Shown here piece by piece: positions 1 through 7,868 of a stretch of 39,025 nucleotides of DNA. The first letter of the stretch is position 1. Each line of letters starts with the position of its first letter. The stretch is from Lentisphaerota bacterium (GTDB taxonomy: Bacteria > Verrucomicrobiota > Kiritimatiellia > RFP12 > JAAYLN01), in contig JAAYLN010000030.1 of NCBI GenBank assembly GCA_012521875.1, positions 1 through 39,025 on the forward strand. The letters are read 5' to 3'. The notes beneath the pieces were generated by a model. The model was given only the letters and a program-made list of their open reading frames with translations, was not told the DNA's origin and ran no database searches. Made by a program: the position numbers and the translations under genes.

Positions 1-877
1 TCGTCCACGCCTGCGGGAGCAGGCTGCGGCTGAAGAAGATGTCGAGCGCATCGCCGGATATAACCGTGTTAGTCGGCCATGCGGCGGAGAGCGTGACGCC
101 GTTGGTGCCGCAGGCGATGCCGGTCAGCGACAGCCCGGCCAGCGCGGCGGGCGAGCGCACCGGGGCGCCGCCTGATACCTGTGAGCGTGATGACGCTGCC
201 GCCGAACGATAGTCGGCAAGGTCGTCCTGTAGGATGAAGGTAAAGGTCATCTCCACGCGCGAGGGGCGGAAATACTGCCGCGTGTCAAACCACGCCGAAC
301 GGCGGAGTACCTTGTCCGGCACCTCTACGCGCGAGGGACGCGCCCGTAGTTCCTGATACCTCTGTTCGGTGGCGAAGAAGTCCGTCACCCTGCCGTCGGG
401 GGTGTGGAGTCTGGCGATCCAGTCCGCCGACCAGATGCCGCCATTGGCGGGGACAGGCCAGAAATGCTCGCCGGCCGCATTATAGAACAGCATGTCGCCG
501 CTGGCATCATCCGCACGCAGCACCGCGTGCCATACGTCGACGCCGTTGCGGGTCTCGGGCACGAGACCGTCCAGAAAGTCGTCCGGGAAGCCGCCTCTGT
601 TGCCGTTCAGGGGTATGATACCCCCACCCAGTTTCACCGGTCGCTCCGGATCCGGCATGAGGATGCCCGCGCCCCTTGCCAGCTCGCGCTCCAGCCGCAG
701 CGCCATTTCCAGCGGTGTGGCGGGCGCCGGGCGCGGCGCACGGGCGGGGCGCGCGACTGCCGCGCTACCCTGCGCCCATGAATGGCCCGAGGCTAGAATG
801 ATACCCGCCGCGGCTAACGTTGCCGCGAGGAGCAGCAGGAGCCCCTGCCTGACGTTCCCTGTGCCGTCGTTCTTCAT
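1..877 (-). CDS. Exported protein of unknown function, 3' end outside window
   Basis: The reading frame is open from an ATG at 877 to the window edge (292 codons, no stop). The N-terminus has a few charged residues, then a Leu/Ala-rich hydrophobic stretch at about residues 12-30 (RQGLLLLLAATLAAAG), then a small-residue region (SHSWAQ), which reads as a Sec signal peptide. After an Ala/Pro-rich linker comes an unrecognised domain. The start is fixed by an in-frame TGA about 10 nt upstream. Two other ATGs just before it, each as ATGAA, open only two-codon frames. A GGAAGGA ribosome site lies about 21 nt upstream of the chosen ATG and 11 nt upstream of the first ATG. No catalytic motif was recognised. 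The product probably acts outside the cytoplasm; that it is real coding DNA is well supported by the long open frame and signal peptide. Confidence 0.7.
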   Translation of the reverse strand, partial: MKNDGTGNVRQGLLLLLAATLAAAGIILASGHSWAQGSAAVARPARAPRPAPATPLEMALRLERELARGAGILMPDPERPVKLGGGIIPLNGNRGGFPDDFLDGLVPETRNGVDVWHAVLRADDASGDMLFYNAAGEHFWPVPANGGIWSADWIARLHTPDGRVTDFFATEQRYQELRARPSRVEVPDKVLRRSAWFDTRQYFRPSRVEMTFTFILQDDLADYRSAAASSRSQVSGGAPVRSPAALAGLSLTGIACGTNGVTLSAAWPTNTVISGDALDIFFSRSLLPQAWT

Positions 878-1195
878 TTCATTTCATTTCTGTTCTGTTC
901 CTTCCGGACATGCAAAATCAAGCCCCGTTCTCCGCCGACATGCGGGACTGGTGATTAATTCTCCGCGCGTATTAATCAGGAACTCAAGAACTCAAGAAGG
1001 GTGAAAGAATGCGCGGTTTCCACAAACAAATTCCTGATTTCATGAGTTCCTGATAAAAAACCAGTATGGAATTGCAATAAGTCAACACTCCCGACATGCT
1101 TCGTTGCCGTCGATAGAAAACTGGGTGCAATACGTTAGTATCGTACTCCCCAGCGGCTTTCGTTGCAACTGGTTTTGTGGCGCCCAATCGGCCCG

Positions 1196-1226
1196 GGGTG
1201 CGATCCACAATCGTGGATGCGCACCC
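1196..1226. repeat. Long imperfect palindrome (hairpin 1)
   Basis: The arms GGGTGCGATCCAC and GTGGATGCGCACCC surround an AATC loop, so almost every base pairs. The core resembles the second palindrome at 1379-1407 (same GTGCGAT..AC arm with two changes), so the two form a family. It lies downstream of the minus-strand glycosidase and could fold in its transcript, but no T-tract follows. Confidence 0.7.
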
Positions 1227-1378
1227 AGAATTCAGAAGCCAGAATTCAGAATTCAAGAATATAAGCACCTCTTTTCGCATCTCTATTCTTGTCCGCACAA
1301 TTGATGCAACATCATGGATGGATGGCAAAAATCTCAATTTGTTTCCATGCAACATTCTGGATACTGAATTCTGAATTC

Positions 1379-1407
1379 GGTGCGATTCAACAATGTTGAA
1401 TCGCACC
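1379..1407. repeat. Perfect palindrome (hairpin 2)
   Basis: GGTGCGATTCAAC (1379-1391) is the exact reverse complement of GTTGAATCGCACC (1395-1407), with loop AAT. The 13-bp stem lies just past the stop of the coding-like tail at 1418, so it could end minus-strand transcription, although no U-tract is evident. Confidence 0.75.
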
Positions 1408-1417
1408 CTTGATATTC

Positions 1418-1528
1418 TTACACATGCAATTTTGTCACGCCCGCCTGGCAGTCGTGCGCGGTGCCCTTGTAAACCAGTCTGAAGGGCTTGGCGGCGCGGA
1501 TGTGGACGGTGCCGGGCTTGCGTACGCG
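1418..1528 (-). pseudogene. Coding-like C-terminal remnant next to the duplicated glycosidase
   Basis: Directly after the stop of the glycosidase at 1530, the +1-shifted frame reads about 36 residues with protein-like composition (KPGTVHIRAAKPFRLVYKG, then HDCQAGVTKLHV) and ends at TAA 1418. Alternating hydrophobic and polar residues suggest the last strands of a beta-sandwich. It has no start codon or ribosome site of its own. It may be the frameshifted tail of the glycosidase itself, or the 3' remnant of another gene brought there by a deletion. The function is not recognised. Confidence 0.4.
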
Positions 1529-1529
1529 A

Positions 1530-4340
1530 CTACTTGCGGCCGGCGCTGTCGAGGCCGGCGGCGTTGAAGCCGGGACGAGCATCCGGCGACGATGGGGCGG
1601 CGACGGGCACGCCATCGGTGGTCGCGAGCAGAAGCGACTGCGGCGGCAGCACCAGCTCGTCGCCGGGGCGGAAGGTGCCGGACTCCACGAGGTCGCGGTG
1701 CGACGCGTCGAGGCGCTTGAGCCGGAAGGCGGCGGCAGCGCCTTCAAGCGCAGGGTGCAGGCGCAGTTCGGCCTCGCCGCGGTTGACGAGCAGGAAGGCC
1801 TGGCGGCCGCCGTCGCGGGCGGCACAGGCATACAGGCCAGGCCCCTCGGTACGCAGCCACACGGCTGTACCGAGGCGGTAGAGCTCGTTGAAGGCCTGGA
1901 AGGCGCGGTACGTGGGCGTGACGCGTCCGCTCGGGAAGTAGAAGAGCCCGCCATAGCGGCTGCCTGGCTGTCCGTCGTAGTACATGGCCTTGTCAACGGC
2001 GCTTGTCTGCATGATGGAGAGGGCTGCTGCTGCAGTGGTGGCACCTGGCATCTCCTTCATGGAGTCGAAGCCGCGACCCGACCAGGCGTCGCTGCAGTCG
2101 TTCCACTCGTCGAGGATGATCTCGGTCTCTTCGAGACCCGCCGCATCGAGGCGCTCGCGGACATGGCGCGCATGTACCGCGATACGCCCGGGGCCGCGGG
2201 GTGCCTCGATGTAGTGGTGCCACGAGAAGAAGTCGAGCGGCGCCTGCGTGGCGGGGTTCGTGATGTAGGCGATGAACTCCCCGAACCACGTGCTGCCGGC
2301 CTTGCGGTGTGTGAGGGGGTCGGGCTCGGCGGTCTCGAAGCCGCAACTGCCGTAGCCGCCCACCCTGATGCCGGGGAAGCACGACTTGAGGTGGTTGGCC
2401 GTGATGCGGTAGAGCGCGAAGAACTGCTCGCGTGTCCCTTGCCAGAGCGCGGGATTCTCCGCCCCGTTCCAGATTTCCCAGTACCGGATGTCCCACTTGA
2501 AGCCGTCGGCCCAGCCCTCGTTGTAGTGCCGGATGATGTGCTCGCAGATGCGGGCCCACTTGGCGGGATCCCCGGGCGGGAGGATTTCGTAGGTCTTGAC
2601 TTGCCAGAACTCCTCGATGGTCACGCCGAGGCGGTAGAGGAGGGAGGCGCCGGATTCGACGATTCCCTTTAGCAAACCATCGGAGAAGGCGAAGTCGTAG
2701 GAGGCGGGATCGTGCTCGTCGGCATCGAAGTCGGGGAAGATGTTCGGTATGTCTATGTAGTGCGTGCCGCCCCATTCGCCGCTCGTGTCGCTGGTGCGGA
2801 CGAAGGGGATGCCGGCCTCCTTCAGCTCGGGCTGCCCGGCGTCCTTCCACGGGCGTACCGGCGGGTTGTTGATGCCGTGGAGGGGCTTTACTGCGCCGGT
2901 GGTGCTGTTGAAGTCGATTTCAACGCTGCCCTGCACGGGGGCTGGCGCCGGCCTGGGTGGCGGTGGCGCGGGAGTGAAGGATGAGGCGGGAATGGGCTCG
3001 GCCTCGGTGGTCGCCAGAAGAATGGACTTGGCCGGTAGCGACACACAATCGCCGGCACGGAAGGTGCCCGTGACGGCGGTATCGGGGTGGTCGGCGTCGA
3101 GGAGGCGCAGCGTGAAGGTGTCGCCATCCGCACCCGTGATGGCGGGGGTGAGCTCGACGGCCTCGTCGCGCCGGTTGACGAGGAGAAAGGCCTTGTCCGA
3201 GCCGTCGGGTGTGCGTGCCGCAAGGATGTAGAGATTGGCGCCCTCTGCCTCTACACTGGTGGAGGTGCCGAGGCGGTAGAGTGCGTTGAAGTACTGGAGG
3301 GCGCGATAGGTGGGGGTGACGCGCTCGCTGGGGTAGTAGAAGAGTCCGCAGTAGGAGCGCGTCGGCAGGGCGTCGTAGTACATCGCCTTGTCGACGGGGC
3401 CGTGCTGCATCAGGCAGATGGCGGCGGCAATGGTCGTGGCGCCGGGCATCTCCTTCATCGTCTCGAAACCGCGGCCGGCCCAGGCGTCGGAGCAGTCGTT
3501 CCACTCGTCGAGGTAGCTCTCGGTCTCCGTCAGCCCGGCGGCGTCGAGACGCTCGCGGACGTACCTGGCATGGGTGATGATGCGTTCAGGACCGTGTATG
3601 GCGTCGGTGTAGATGTGCCATGGGTAGAAGTCGAGCGGTGCCCTGGTGGCGGGCGCCTGGACGTAGTCGAGGAAATCCTCGAACCAGGTTATGAAACTGT
3701 AGTAGAACTTGTCCCTTGCCCTTTCGGGATCGTCGTAGGCGTAGAAGCCGCAACTGCCGTAGCCGCCCACCTTGATGCGGGGGAAGCACGACTTGAGGTG
3801 GTTGGCGGCGACGCGGTAGAGTTCGAAGAACTGTTCGCACGTCCCCTGCCACAGGGGCGGGTTCTCGGGCTCGTTCCAGATTTCCCAGTATTCAAGGTTC
3901 CAGCGGAAACCGTCGGCCCAGCCCTCGTTGTAGTGGCGGATGATGTGCTCGCAGATGCGTGCCCACTTGCCGAAGTCCGCGGGCGGGGCAATGTTGTAGG
4001 CCTTGACGTGATGGTAGTTCTCGATCGTGACGCCGAGGCGGTAGAACGGCTTGGCGCCGGCCGCGACGATCGGCTTCAGGTAGGCGTCGGTAAAGGCGAA
4101 ATCGTAGGAGGCGGGATCGTTCTCGTCGGCGTCGAAATCGGGGAAGACGTTGGGGATGTCGACATAGTGCTTGCCGCCCCACATGCGCGCGGTGTCGTGG
4201 GTGCGGACGAACGGGATGCCCGCATCACGGATCTCAGGCTGCCCGGCACCCGCCCATGGACGTACCGGGGCGTTGTTGACGCCGTGGAGATCCTTCATCG
4301 GGCCTGTCTCTTTTGTAAAATCGATGTTCATCTTGTCCAT
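1530..4340 (-). CDS. Internally duplicated GH39-like glycoside hydrolase; second catalytic domain degenerate
   Basis: The 936-residue product has two homologous halves (about 1-450 and 471-920) joined by a Pro-rich linker at about 451-470. Each half is a TIM-barrel-like domain followed by a short beta domain ending in LLLATT, as in clan-A (GH39/xylosidase-like) enzymes. Half 1 has WEIWNEPENP with the expected acid/base Glu157 and LDEWND with the likely nucleophile Glu279. Half 2 keeps LDEWND (Glu745) but reads WEIWNGAENP, so the acid/base Glu is Gly626 and the following Pro is Ala627. There is no signal peptide, so it probably acts in the cytoplasm on oligosaccharides. The substrate cannot be told from sequence. 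No strong ribosome site precedes the ATG at 4340; a second in-frame ATG at 4331 is possible. Gene and fold are well supported, the family number less so. Confidence 0.85.
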   Translation of the reverse strand: MDKMNIDFTKETGPMKDLHGVNNAPVRPWAGAGQPEIRDAGIPFVRTHDTARMWGGKHYVDIPNVFPDFDADENDPASYDFAFTDAYLKPIVAAGAKPFYRLGVTIENYHHVKAYNIAPPADFGKWARICEHIIRHYNEGWADGFRWNLEYWEIWNEPENPPLWQGTCEQFFELYRVAANHLKSCFPRIKVGGYGSCGFYAYDDPERARDKFYYSFITWFEDFLDYVQAPATRAPLDFYPWHIYTDAIHGPERIITHARYVRERLDAAGLTETESYLDEWNDCSDAWAGRGFETMKEMPGATTIAAAICLMQHGPVDKAMYYDALPTRSYCGLFYYPSERVTPTYRALQYFNALYRLGTSTSVEAEGANLYILAARTPDGSDKAFLLVNRRDEAVELTPAITGADGDTFTLRLLDADHPDTAVTGTFRAGDCVSLPAKSILLATTEAEPIPASSFTPAPPPPRPAPAPVQGSVEIDFNSTTGAVKPLHGINNPPVRPWKDAGQPELKEAGIPFVRTSDTSGEWGGTHYIDIPNIFPDFDADEHDPASYDFAFSDGLLKGIVESGASLLYRLGVTIEEFWQVKTYEILPPGDPAKWARICEHIIRHYNEGWADGFKWDIRYWEIWNGAENPALWQGTREQFFALYRITANHLKSCFPGIRVGGYGSCGFETAEPDPLTHRKAGSTWFGEFIAYITNPATQAPLDFFSWHHYIEAPRGPGRIAVHARHVRERLDAAGLEETEIILDEWNDCSDAWSGRGFDSMKEMPGATTAAAALSIMQTSAVDKAMYYDGQPGSRYGGLFYFPSGRVTPTYRAFQAFNELYRLGTAVWLRTEGPGLYACAARDGGRQAFLLVNRGEAELRLHPALEGAAAAFRLKRLDASHRDLVESGTFRPGDELVLPPQSLLLATTDGVPVAAPSSPDARPGFNAAGLDSAGRK

Positions 4341-4457
4341 GTGGCGCTCGCTATCAAGGTCTGCTTAAATGCAAAGGTATCTTTTATCAACGGCGGCGTC
4401 AATAGGCCGGGTAGCGGTTAGTGACAAGGGGGCGATGGGCGCTTAGAGCGGGTAATA

Positions 4458-4758
4458 CCCCAGTGTGGCGCGGACATTCCTGTCTGCGCACGTCCACGAG
4501 GGCAGACAGGAATGTCTGCCCCACAATACTACGCTCCTTCGCTGCGGCTAGCCGGGACGGCGTCGCCCTTCCTATGCTTACGCGCCTTTGCCGGAGCGTC
4601 CCCAGCACTCGACGACAGGCGACGACAATCGATAAGGGCTTGCATCTGGCAGACAGACGCCTAATTCCACGACTATATCCCGCCCTTCAGGGCTAGTCAT
4701 TTTTGGCTCATTTCCCAGGGCGTTGCCCGGGGCTGGTATATTGCGTCCTTTCAGGGCT
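4458..4758 (-). repeat. Composite ~300-bp repeat, copy 1 (reverse orientation)
   Basis: Read on the minus strand the modules run in order: AGCCCTGAAAGG, a CCAGCCC..GGGCAACGCCC block, TAGCCCTGAAGGGCGGG with ATATAGTC, a CTGCCAGATGCAAG block, a GCCGTCCCGGCTAGCCGCAG block, then the inverted repeat GACATTCCTGTCTGC / GCAGACAGGAATGTC (4473-4487 and 4502-4516). The same order occurs at 7869-8181 and 30037-30340. Short ORFs inside it are products of the repeat and not genes. Confidence 0.85.
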
Positions 4759-4786
4759 TTCATTAGCTTTGGCACAGGCTGCTCCA

Positions 4787-4939
4787 GTCACCGGACACGG
4801 AGATCCGGTGCAAGGAGAATGCCCCGGCAGAGCAGGGGAGCGAAGCCGGGGCAGGAGTAAGCGGGTGGAGTAAGCGTGCCGATTAAGAGTGAGTTTAAGT
4901 GTGGGATTAAGTGGGTGCTTTGCGCTTACACCATGTCAC
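4787..4939 (-). repeat. Mosaic repeat of the GCACCCACTTAA type (reverse copy)
   Basis: On the minus strand this reads GCACCCACTTAATCCCAC, then TTAAACTCACTCTTAATCGG, then a CCGGATCTCCGTGTCCGG block. Close relatives lie at 9810-10015, 30746-30872 and 38629-38728. The rest of the spacer 4341-5157 shows no gene. Confidence 0.7.
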
Positions 4940-5026
4940 CGGATGCAAGCCGGTTGCGCATCCTTGTTGCCGGCTTCCATGTCCTCGAACATGTCGCCCT
5001 GCGTATCACTCCATAACGGGGCTGAA

Positions 5027-5055
5027 CCGCTTCGGGGGGGGCATCCCCCCTGCGG
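5027..5055. repeat. G/C-tract hairpin
   Basis: A run of eight G (5034-5041) faces six C (5045-5050) across a short loop, enclosed by CCGC (5027-5030) and GCGG (5052-5055). It lies about 100 bp beyond the dapL/mutarotase-stub transcript and could act as a factor-independent stop signal, but has no T-tract. Confidence 0.45.
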
Positions 5056-5157
5056 CCTGCGGAGTTCCCTGTGTACGCTTACACTACTTCATTCGGATTG
5101 CTCCTCTTCCATAGTGCTTTATGGCCCTATTCCCACTGCCCAGCTGTGGCGGTGGTT

Positions 5158-5283
5158 CTATATGGGTAATGACTGGAACGTCATGCCGAGGATATGCCCG
5201 GCGCCGGGTTCGAGCGTGATGGCGTCCGTGCCGGTGTTGGCCGGCTCGATGCAGATGAAGCGCTGGTAGTCGTCGTCATCCAT
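5158..5283 (-). pseudogene. 3' remnant of an aldose-1-epimerase / hexose-6-phosphate mutarotase-like gene
   Basis: This 41-codon frame starts 5 bp after the dapL stop. It reads FICIEPANTGTDAITLEPGA and ends GHILGMTF plus four residues, which resembles the end of D-hexose-6-phosphate mutarotases (YeaD family), where an EPAN-type motif is followed by a PG turn and a final beta strand. The remaining roughly 230 residues of that family, with the catalytic His and Glu, are absent: upstream DNA is intact dapL in another frame. No ribosome site precedes its ATG. The simplest reading is a deletion that joined dapL to the last strands of a lost mutarotase gene. A translated microprotein is possible but less likely. 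Confidence 0.5.
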
Positions 5284-5288
5284 ATCGT

Positions 5289-6509
5289 TCAGGCGAGTTC
5301 GCGCAGGCGGGCCATCGCCTCCTCGACGTTCTCGCGGCTGTTGAAGGCACTGATGCGGATGTAGCCCTCGCCGCAGCGTCCGAAGCCGGCGCCGGGCGTG
5401 GTGACCACCTGGGCCTCCTTCAGCAGACGGTCGAAGAAGCTCCAGGAGTCGTCGCGCGTGCGCACCCAGATGTAGGGGCTGTTCTCGCCGCCGGTCACCG
5501 GCATGCGCAACTGCTTCATCGTCTTGCGGATGATGGCGGCATTGCCGAGGTAGAAGTCGGTGAGGGCGCGCACCTGCTGCTGTCCCTCGGGCGAGTAGAC
5601 CGCCTCGGCCGCGCGCTGCACGGGGTAGGCTACCCCATTGAACTTGGTGGTGTGGCGGCGGTTCCAGAGCGCGTGGAGCTGGCGCGGCTCGCCGGCCGCC
5701 GTGTAGCCCATGCAGTTCTTCGGCACGACGGTGAAGGCGCAGCGCGTGCCGGTGAAGCCGGCCGTCTTCGAGAAGCTGCGGAACTCGATGGCCACCTCGC
5801 GCGCCCCCTCGATCTCGTAGATCGAGCGCGGCAGGGCGGGATCGCGGATGAAGGCCTCGTAGGCGGCGTCGAAGAGAATCAGCGCCTTGCTGGCGCGGGC
5901 ATAGGCCACCCACTCGGCAAGCTGTTCGCGCGTTGCCGTGGCGCCGGTCGGGTTGTTGGGGTAGCAGAGGTAGACCAGATCGACCTGGCGCTTGGGCGGG
6001 GCGGGCACAAAGCCGTTGCGCGCCGTGCCGGCGAGATAGACCAGGCCGCCGTAGCGCCCGTTGCGGGCGGCGCCAGTGCGTCCCGCCATGACGTTGGTAT
6101 CGACATAGACCGGATAGACCGGATCGGGGATCGCGATGCGGATGTTGCGGGCGAAGAGTTCCTGGATGTTGGCGGTGTCGCACTTGGCGCCGTCGCTGAC
6201 GAAGATCTCGTCGGCCGCGATGTCGGCTCCGCGCGACTGGTAGTCGTGCCTGGCGATGGCCTCGCGCAGGAAGTCGTAGCCCTGCTCGGGCCCGTAGCCG
6301 CGGAAGGTGGCGGACGAGGCCATCTCATCAACGGCGCGGTGCATGGCGGCGATGCAGGCGGGCGGCAGCGGCTCGGTGACATCGCCGATGCCGAGGCGGA
6401 TGATGCGCCGCGGCGGCTCGGTGGCCTGGTATTCGCGCACGCGGCGCGCGATCTCCGAGAAGAGATAGGAGGATTGCAGCTTGTCGAAGTTTTCGTTGAT
6501 CTTGATCAT
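5289..6509 (-). CDS. dapL: LL-diaminopimelate aminotransferase
   Basis: DapL converts L-tetrahydrodipicolinate directly to LL-2,6-diaminopimelate with glutamate as amino donor, a one-step route to lysine and peptidoglycan precursor used by Chlamydiae, other PVC bacteria and plants. The 406-residue product is full length for this fold-type I PLP enzyme. It starts [11 protein letters not shown], has [13 protein letters not shown] near 38-50, YPNNPTGA with the substrate/PLP Asn at 183-190, FDAAYEAF at 213-220, and [12 protein letters not shown] with the Schiff-base Lys248. The ATG overlaps the stop of the upstream acyltransferase by 4 bp (ATGA), and AGGAG lies 5 nt upstream inside that gene, so translation is probably coupled. 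The product is cytoplasmic and the identification is firm. Confidence 0.95.
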   Translation of the reverse strand: MIKINENFDKLQSSYLFSEIARRVREYQATEPPRRIIRLGIGDVTEPLPPACIAAMHRAVDEMASSATFRGYGPEQGYDFLREAIARHDYQSRGADIAADEIFVSDGAKCDTANIQELFARNIRIAIPDPVYPVYVDTNVMAGRTGAARNGRYGGLVYLAGTARNGFVPAPPKRQVDLVYLCYPNNPTGATATREQLAEWVAYARASKALILFDAAYEAFIRDPALPRSIYEIEGAREVAIEFRSFSKTAGFTGTRCAFTVVPKNCMGYTAAGEPRQLHALWNRRHTTKFNGVAYPVQRAAEAVYSPEGQQQVRALTDFYLGNAAIIRKTMKQLRMPVTGGENSPYIWVRTRDDSWSFFDRLLKEAQVVTTPGAGFGRCGEGYIRISAFNSRENVEEAMARLRELA

Positions 6510-7480
6510 GGGGTCTCCTGTGGTGGGGTTGAATGGTCGGCATCCGGCGCTTCTTCCGCGAATTCGCCGGCGGGCTCTTCCGCGTCAAGCGGATCGAGCA
6601 CCCAGCGCCGGTTGTACCAGAACCATTGTCCCGGTTCGGCACGAATCATGGCCTCGATCTGGCGCATGATGCAAGTGGTAATTCGAAGTAGATCCTGATC
6701 GGCTTCGGCGTCAGGGTCGGGAAAGAGTGGATCCAGCGCATCGAAACGGTGCCGGAACCAGCCCACGCGCCGTACGATCACCGGTAGCACCGGCACGCGG
6801 GCCACGCGGGCAAACTGCGCCATGCCGCGCCCCAGGTTGGCCGTCCCGCCCAGGAAGGGGATGGACAAGTCGGGGCGCCGGGTGCGGACATCGGGCAGGA
6901 TGGCGAAGATCTCGCCATTGCGCAGGCGGCGCACCACCTGCCGCAGTGCCGACGAGCCGCGCGGGATGATATCCAGTCCGAAGCCGCGCTGGCGGTTGAG
7001 CCAGTCATTGGTCAGTTGGTTGCGCTGCACGCCCGCCACGGAAAAGATCTTGATACCCGCATGGTGTACCGCGATGCCGGCCAGATCCCAGTTGCCCAGA
7101 TGGGGCAGGCCGATGACCAGTCCGCCGTGCTCCGCCACGAGTTCCCGCAGGCGTGCCATGATGGGGGCGTAGTTATCGATGTGGCGGTCGAGCCAGGCGT
7201 AGGTATAGCGCCCGGCGCGCATCAGCTCGACCATGTTGAAGGCGAGGTTGCGCAGCGAGAGCCATGCCACGCGGCGCCGCTGGCGCGGGGTAAGCGTGTC
7301 GCCGAAGACGAACCCGATACGGCGCAGGGTCTCGCGCCGCCGGAAGCGGAAGATGTGGAATGCCACCCGCGCACCCGCCCAAGCCACGGCGAATGCCGCC
7401 TTATGCGGCAGCACCCGGAATAGCCAGGCGATGGCCAGCAGCGCGGCATACTCGAGCCGGTGTTTGAGGGATACGGACAT
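6506..7480 (-). CDS. LpxL/HtrB-family lipid A (or lipid) acyltransferase
   Basis: The family transfers a fatty acyl chain from acyl-ACP to a lipid acceptor, classically Kdo2-lipid IVA, at the inner membrane. The 324-residue product has an N-terminal hydrophobic segment at about 10-25, the H-X4-D catalytic motif HLGNWD (His127, Asp132), an [16 protein letters not shown] block, LPDVRTRR and SIPFLGG around 195-215, and [11 protein letters not shown] after 225, in the usual order. Length is close to E. coli LpxL (306). It is the first gene of a two-gene unit with dapL (4-bp overlap), linking envelope lipid and wall precursor synthesis. A sigma70-like promoter ends only about 8 bp before the ATG and no Shine-Dalgarno is visible, so the mRNA may be leaderless. 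The exact acceptor is unknown. Confidence 0.85.
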   Translation of the reverse strand: MSVSLKHRLEYAALLAIAWLFRVLPHKAAFAVAWAGARVAFHIFRFRRRETLRRIGFVFGDTLTPRQRRRVAWLSLRNLAFNMVELMRAGRYTYAWLDRHIDNYAPIMARLRELVAEHGGLVIGLPHLGNWDLAGIAVHHAGIKIFSVAGVQRNQLTNDWLNRQRGFGLDIIPRGSSALRQVVRRLRNGEIFAILPDVRTRRPDLSIPFLGGTANLGRGMAQFARVARVPVLPVIVRRVGWFRHRFDALDPLFPDPDAEADQDLLRITTCIMRQIEAMIRAEPGQWFWYNRRWVLDPLDAEEPAGEFAEEAPDADHSTPPQETP

Positions 7481-7488
7481 GAATCTAC

Positions 7489-7517
7489 AGCATAAGGGAA
7501 GTGATAGCTTAAATCAA
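7489..7517 (-). promoter_or_regulatory. Predicted sigma70-type promoter of the acyltransferase-dapL unit
   Basis: On the minus strand TTGATT (7517-7512) and TATGCT (7494-7489) are separated by exactly 17 bp. The ATG at 7480 begins 9 nt after the -10 box, so transcription would start at or almost at the start codon. A direct repeat of TTTTGCGGTAATC lies immediately upstream (about 7519-7546). Confidence 0.45.
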
Positions 7518-7650
7518 CCTTTTGCGGTAATCCTTTTGCGGTAATCGGTTTGCGAGGTTTGCGACAGGGGTGCGACAGGGGAGCAACAATACACCTTGTC
7601 TTCCACACCTTGTCTCCACACATTGTCGAAAATTTAGCGGCTGAAGTGAT

Positions 7651-7752
7651 TCCGACAAAGCGTAGGAACAAAGTGTTGGGACGAAGAGTAGCCGACAAAG
7701 CGTAGGAACAAAGTGTGGGGACAAAGTGTAGGTGCGAAGCACCCACTCTAAA
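7651..7752 (+). repeat. GACAAAG/GCACCCACT mosaic repeat
   Basis: It contains CCGACAAAGCGTAGGAACAA twice, then GGGGACAAAGTGTAGG and GAAGCACCCACTCTAAACG. The same arrangement occurs at 9810-9933 and 30746-30872. Reverse-oriented relatives lie at 4787-4939, 28712-28790 and 38629-38728. Confidence 0.75.
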
Positions 7753-7790
7753 CGTGTGTCGCAAACGGTTCTCTCCCACCCCCTCCACTT

Positions 7791-7862
7791 GCCTTCGCGT
7801 GAGCTCTTCCTGTAGCCTTCGACAAAGGCGACAAAGTTACCGACAAGGCTCGCGACAAAGTT
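7791..7862 (+). repeat. (CGACAAAG)n repeat cluster with GCCTTCGCGTGAGCT leader
   Basis: A CCTTCGCGTGAGCT leader is followed by CGACAAAG units separated by short spacers (GCGACAAAGTTACCGACAA, then CTCGCGACAAAGTT). Near-identical copies are at 10514-10579 and 31013-31086. Confidence 0.8.
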
Positions 7863-7868
7863 CAGGAC

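Larger units (their letters stand above)
878..1417. other. Intergenic tract with GAATTC- and GGAACTC-type short repeats
   Basis: No convincing gene is seen here. The tract holds short direct and inverted repeats: AATCAGGAA (974-982) and its complement TTCCTGATT (1031-1039), GAACTCAA repeats near 979-996, and several GAATTC-containing repeats at 1227-1260 and 1365-1380. Two related long palindromes are listed separately. Local base composition is clearly more A+T rich than the flanking genes. Confidence 0.6.

Noticed and set aside
4399-4775. Small ORFs with PFRA/QTFLSA-like peptides in the spacers (also 7862-8457 and 30100-30699)
   Set aside because: These come from the composite repeat and appear in both orientations; they lack ribosome sites and are typical repeat-derived false proteins.
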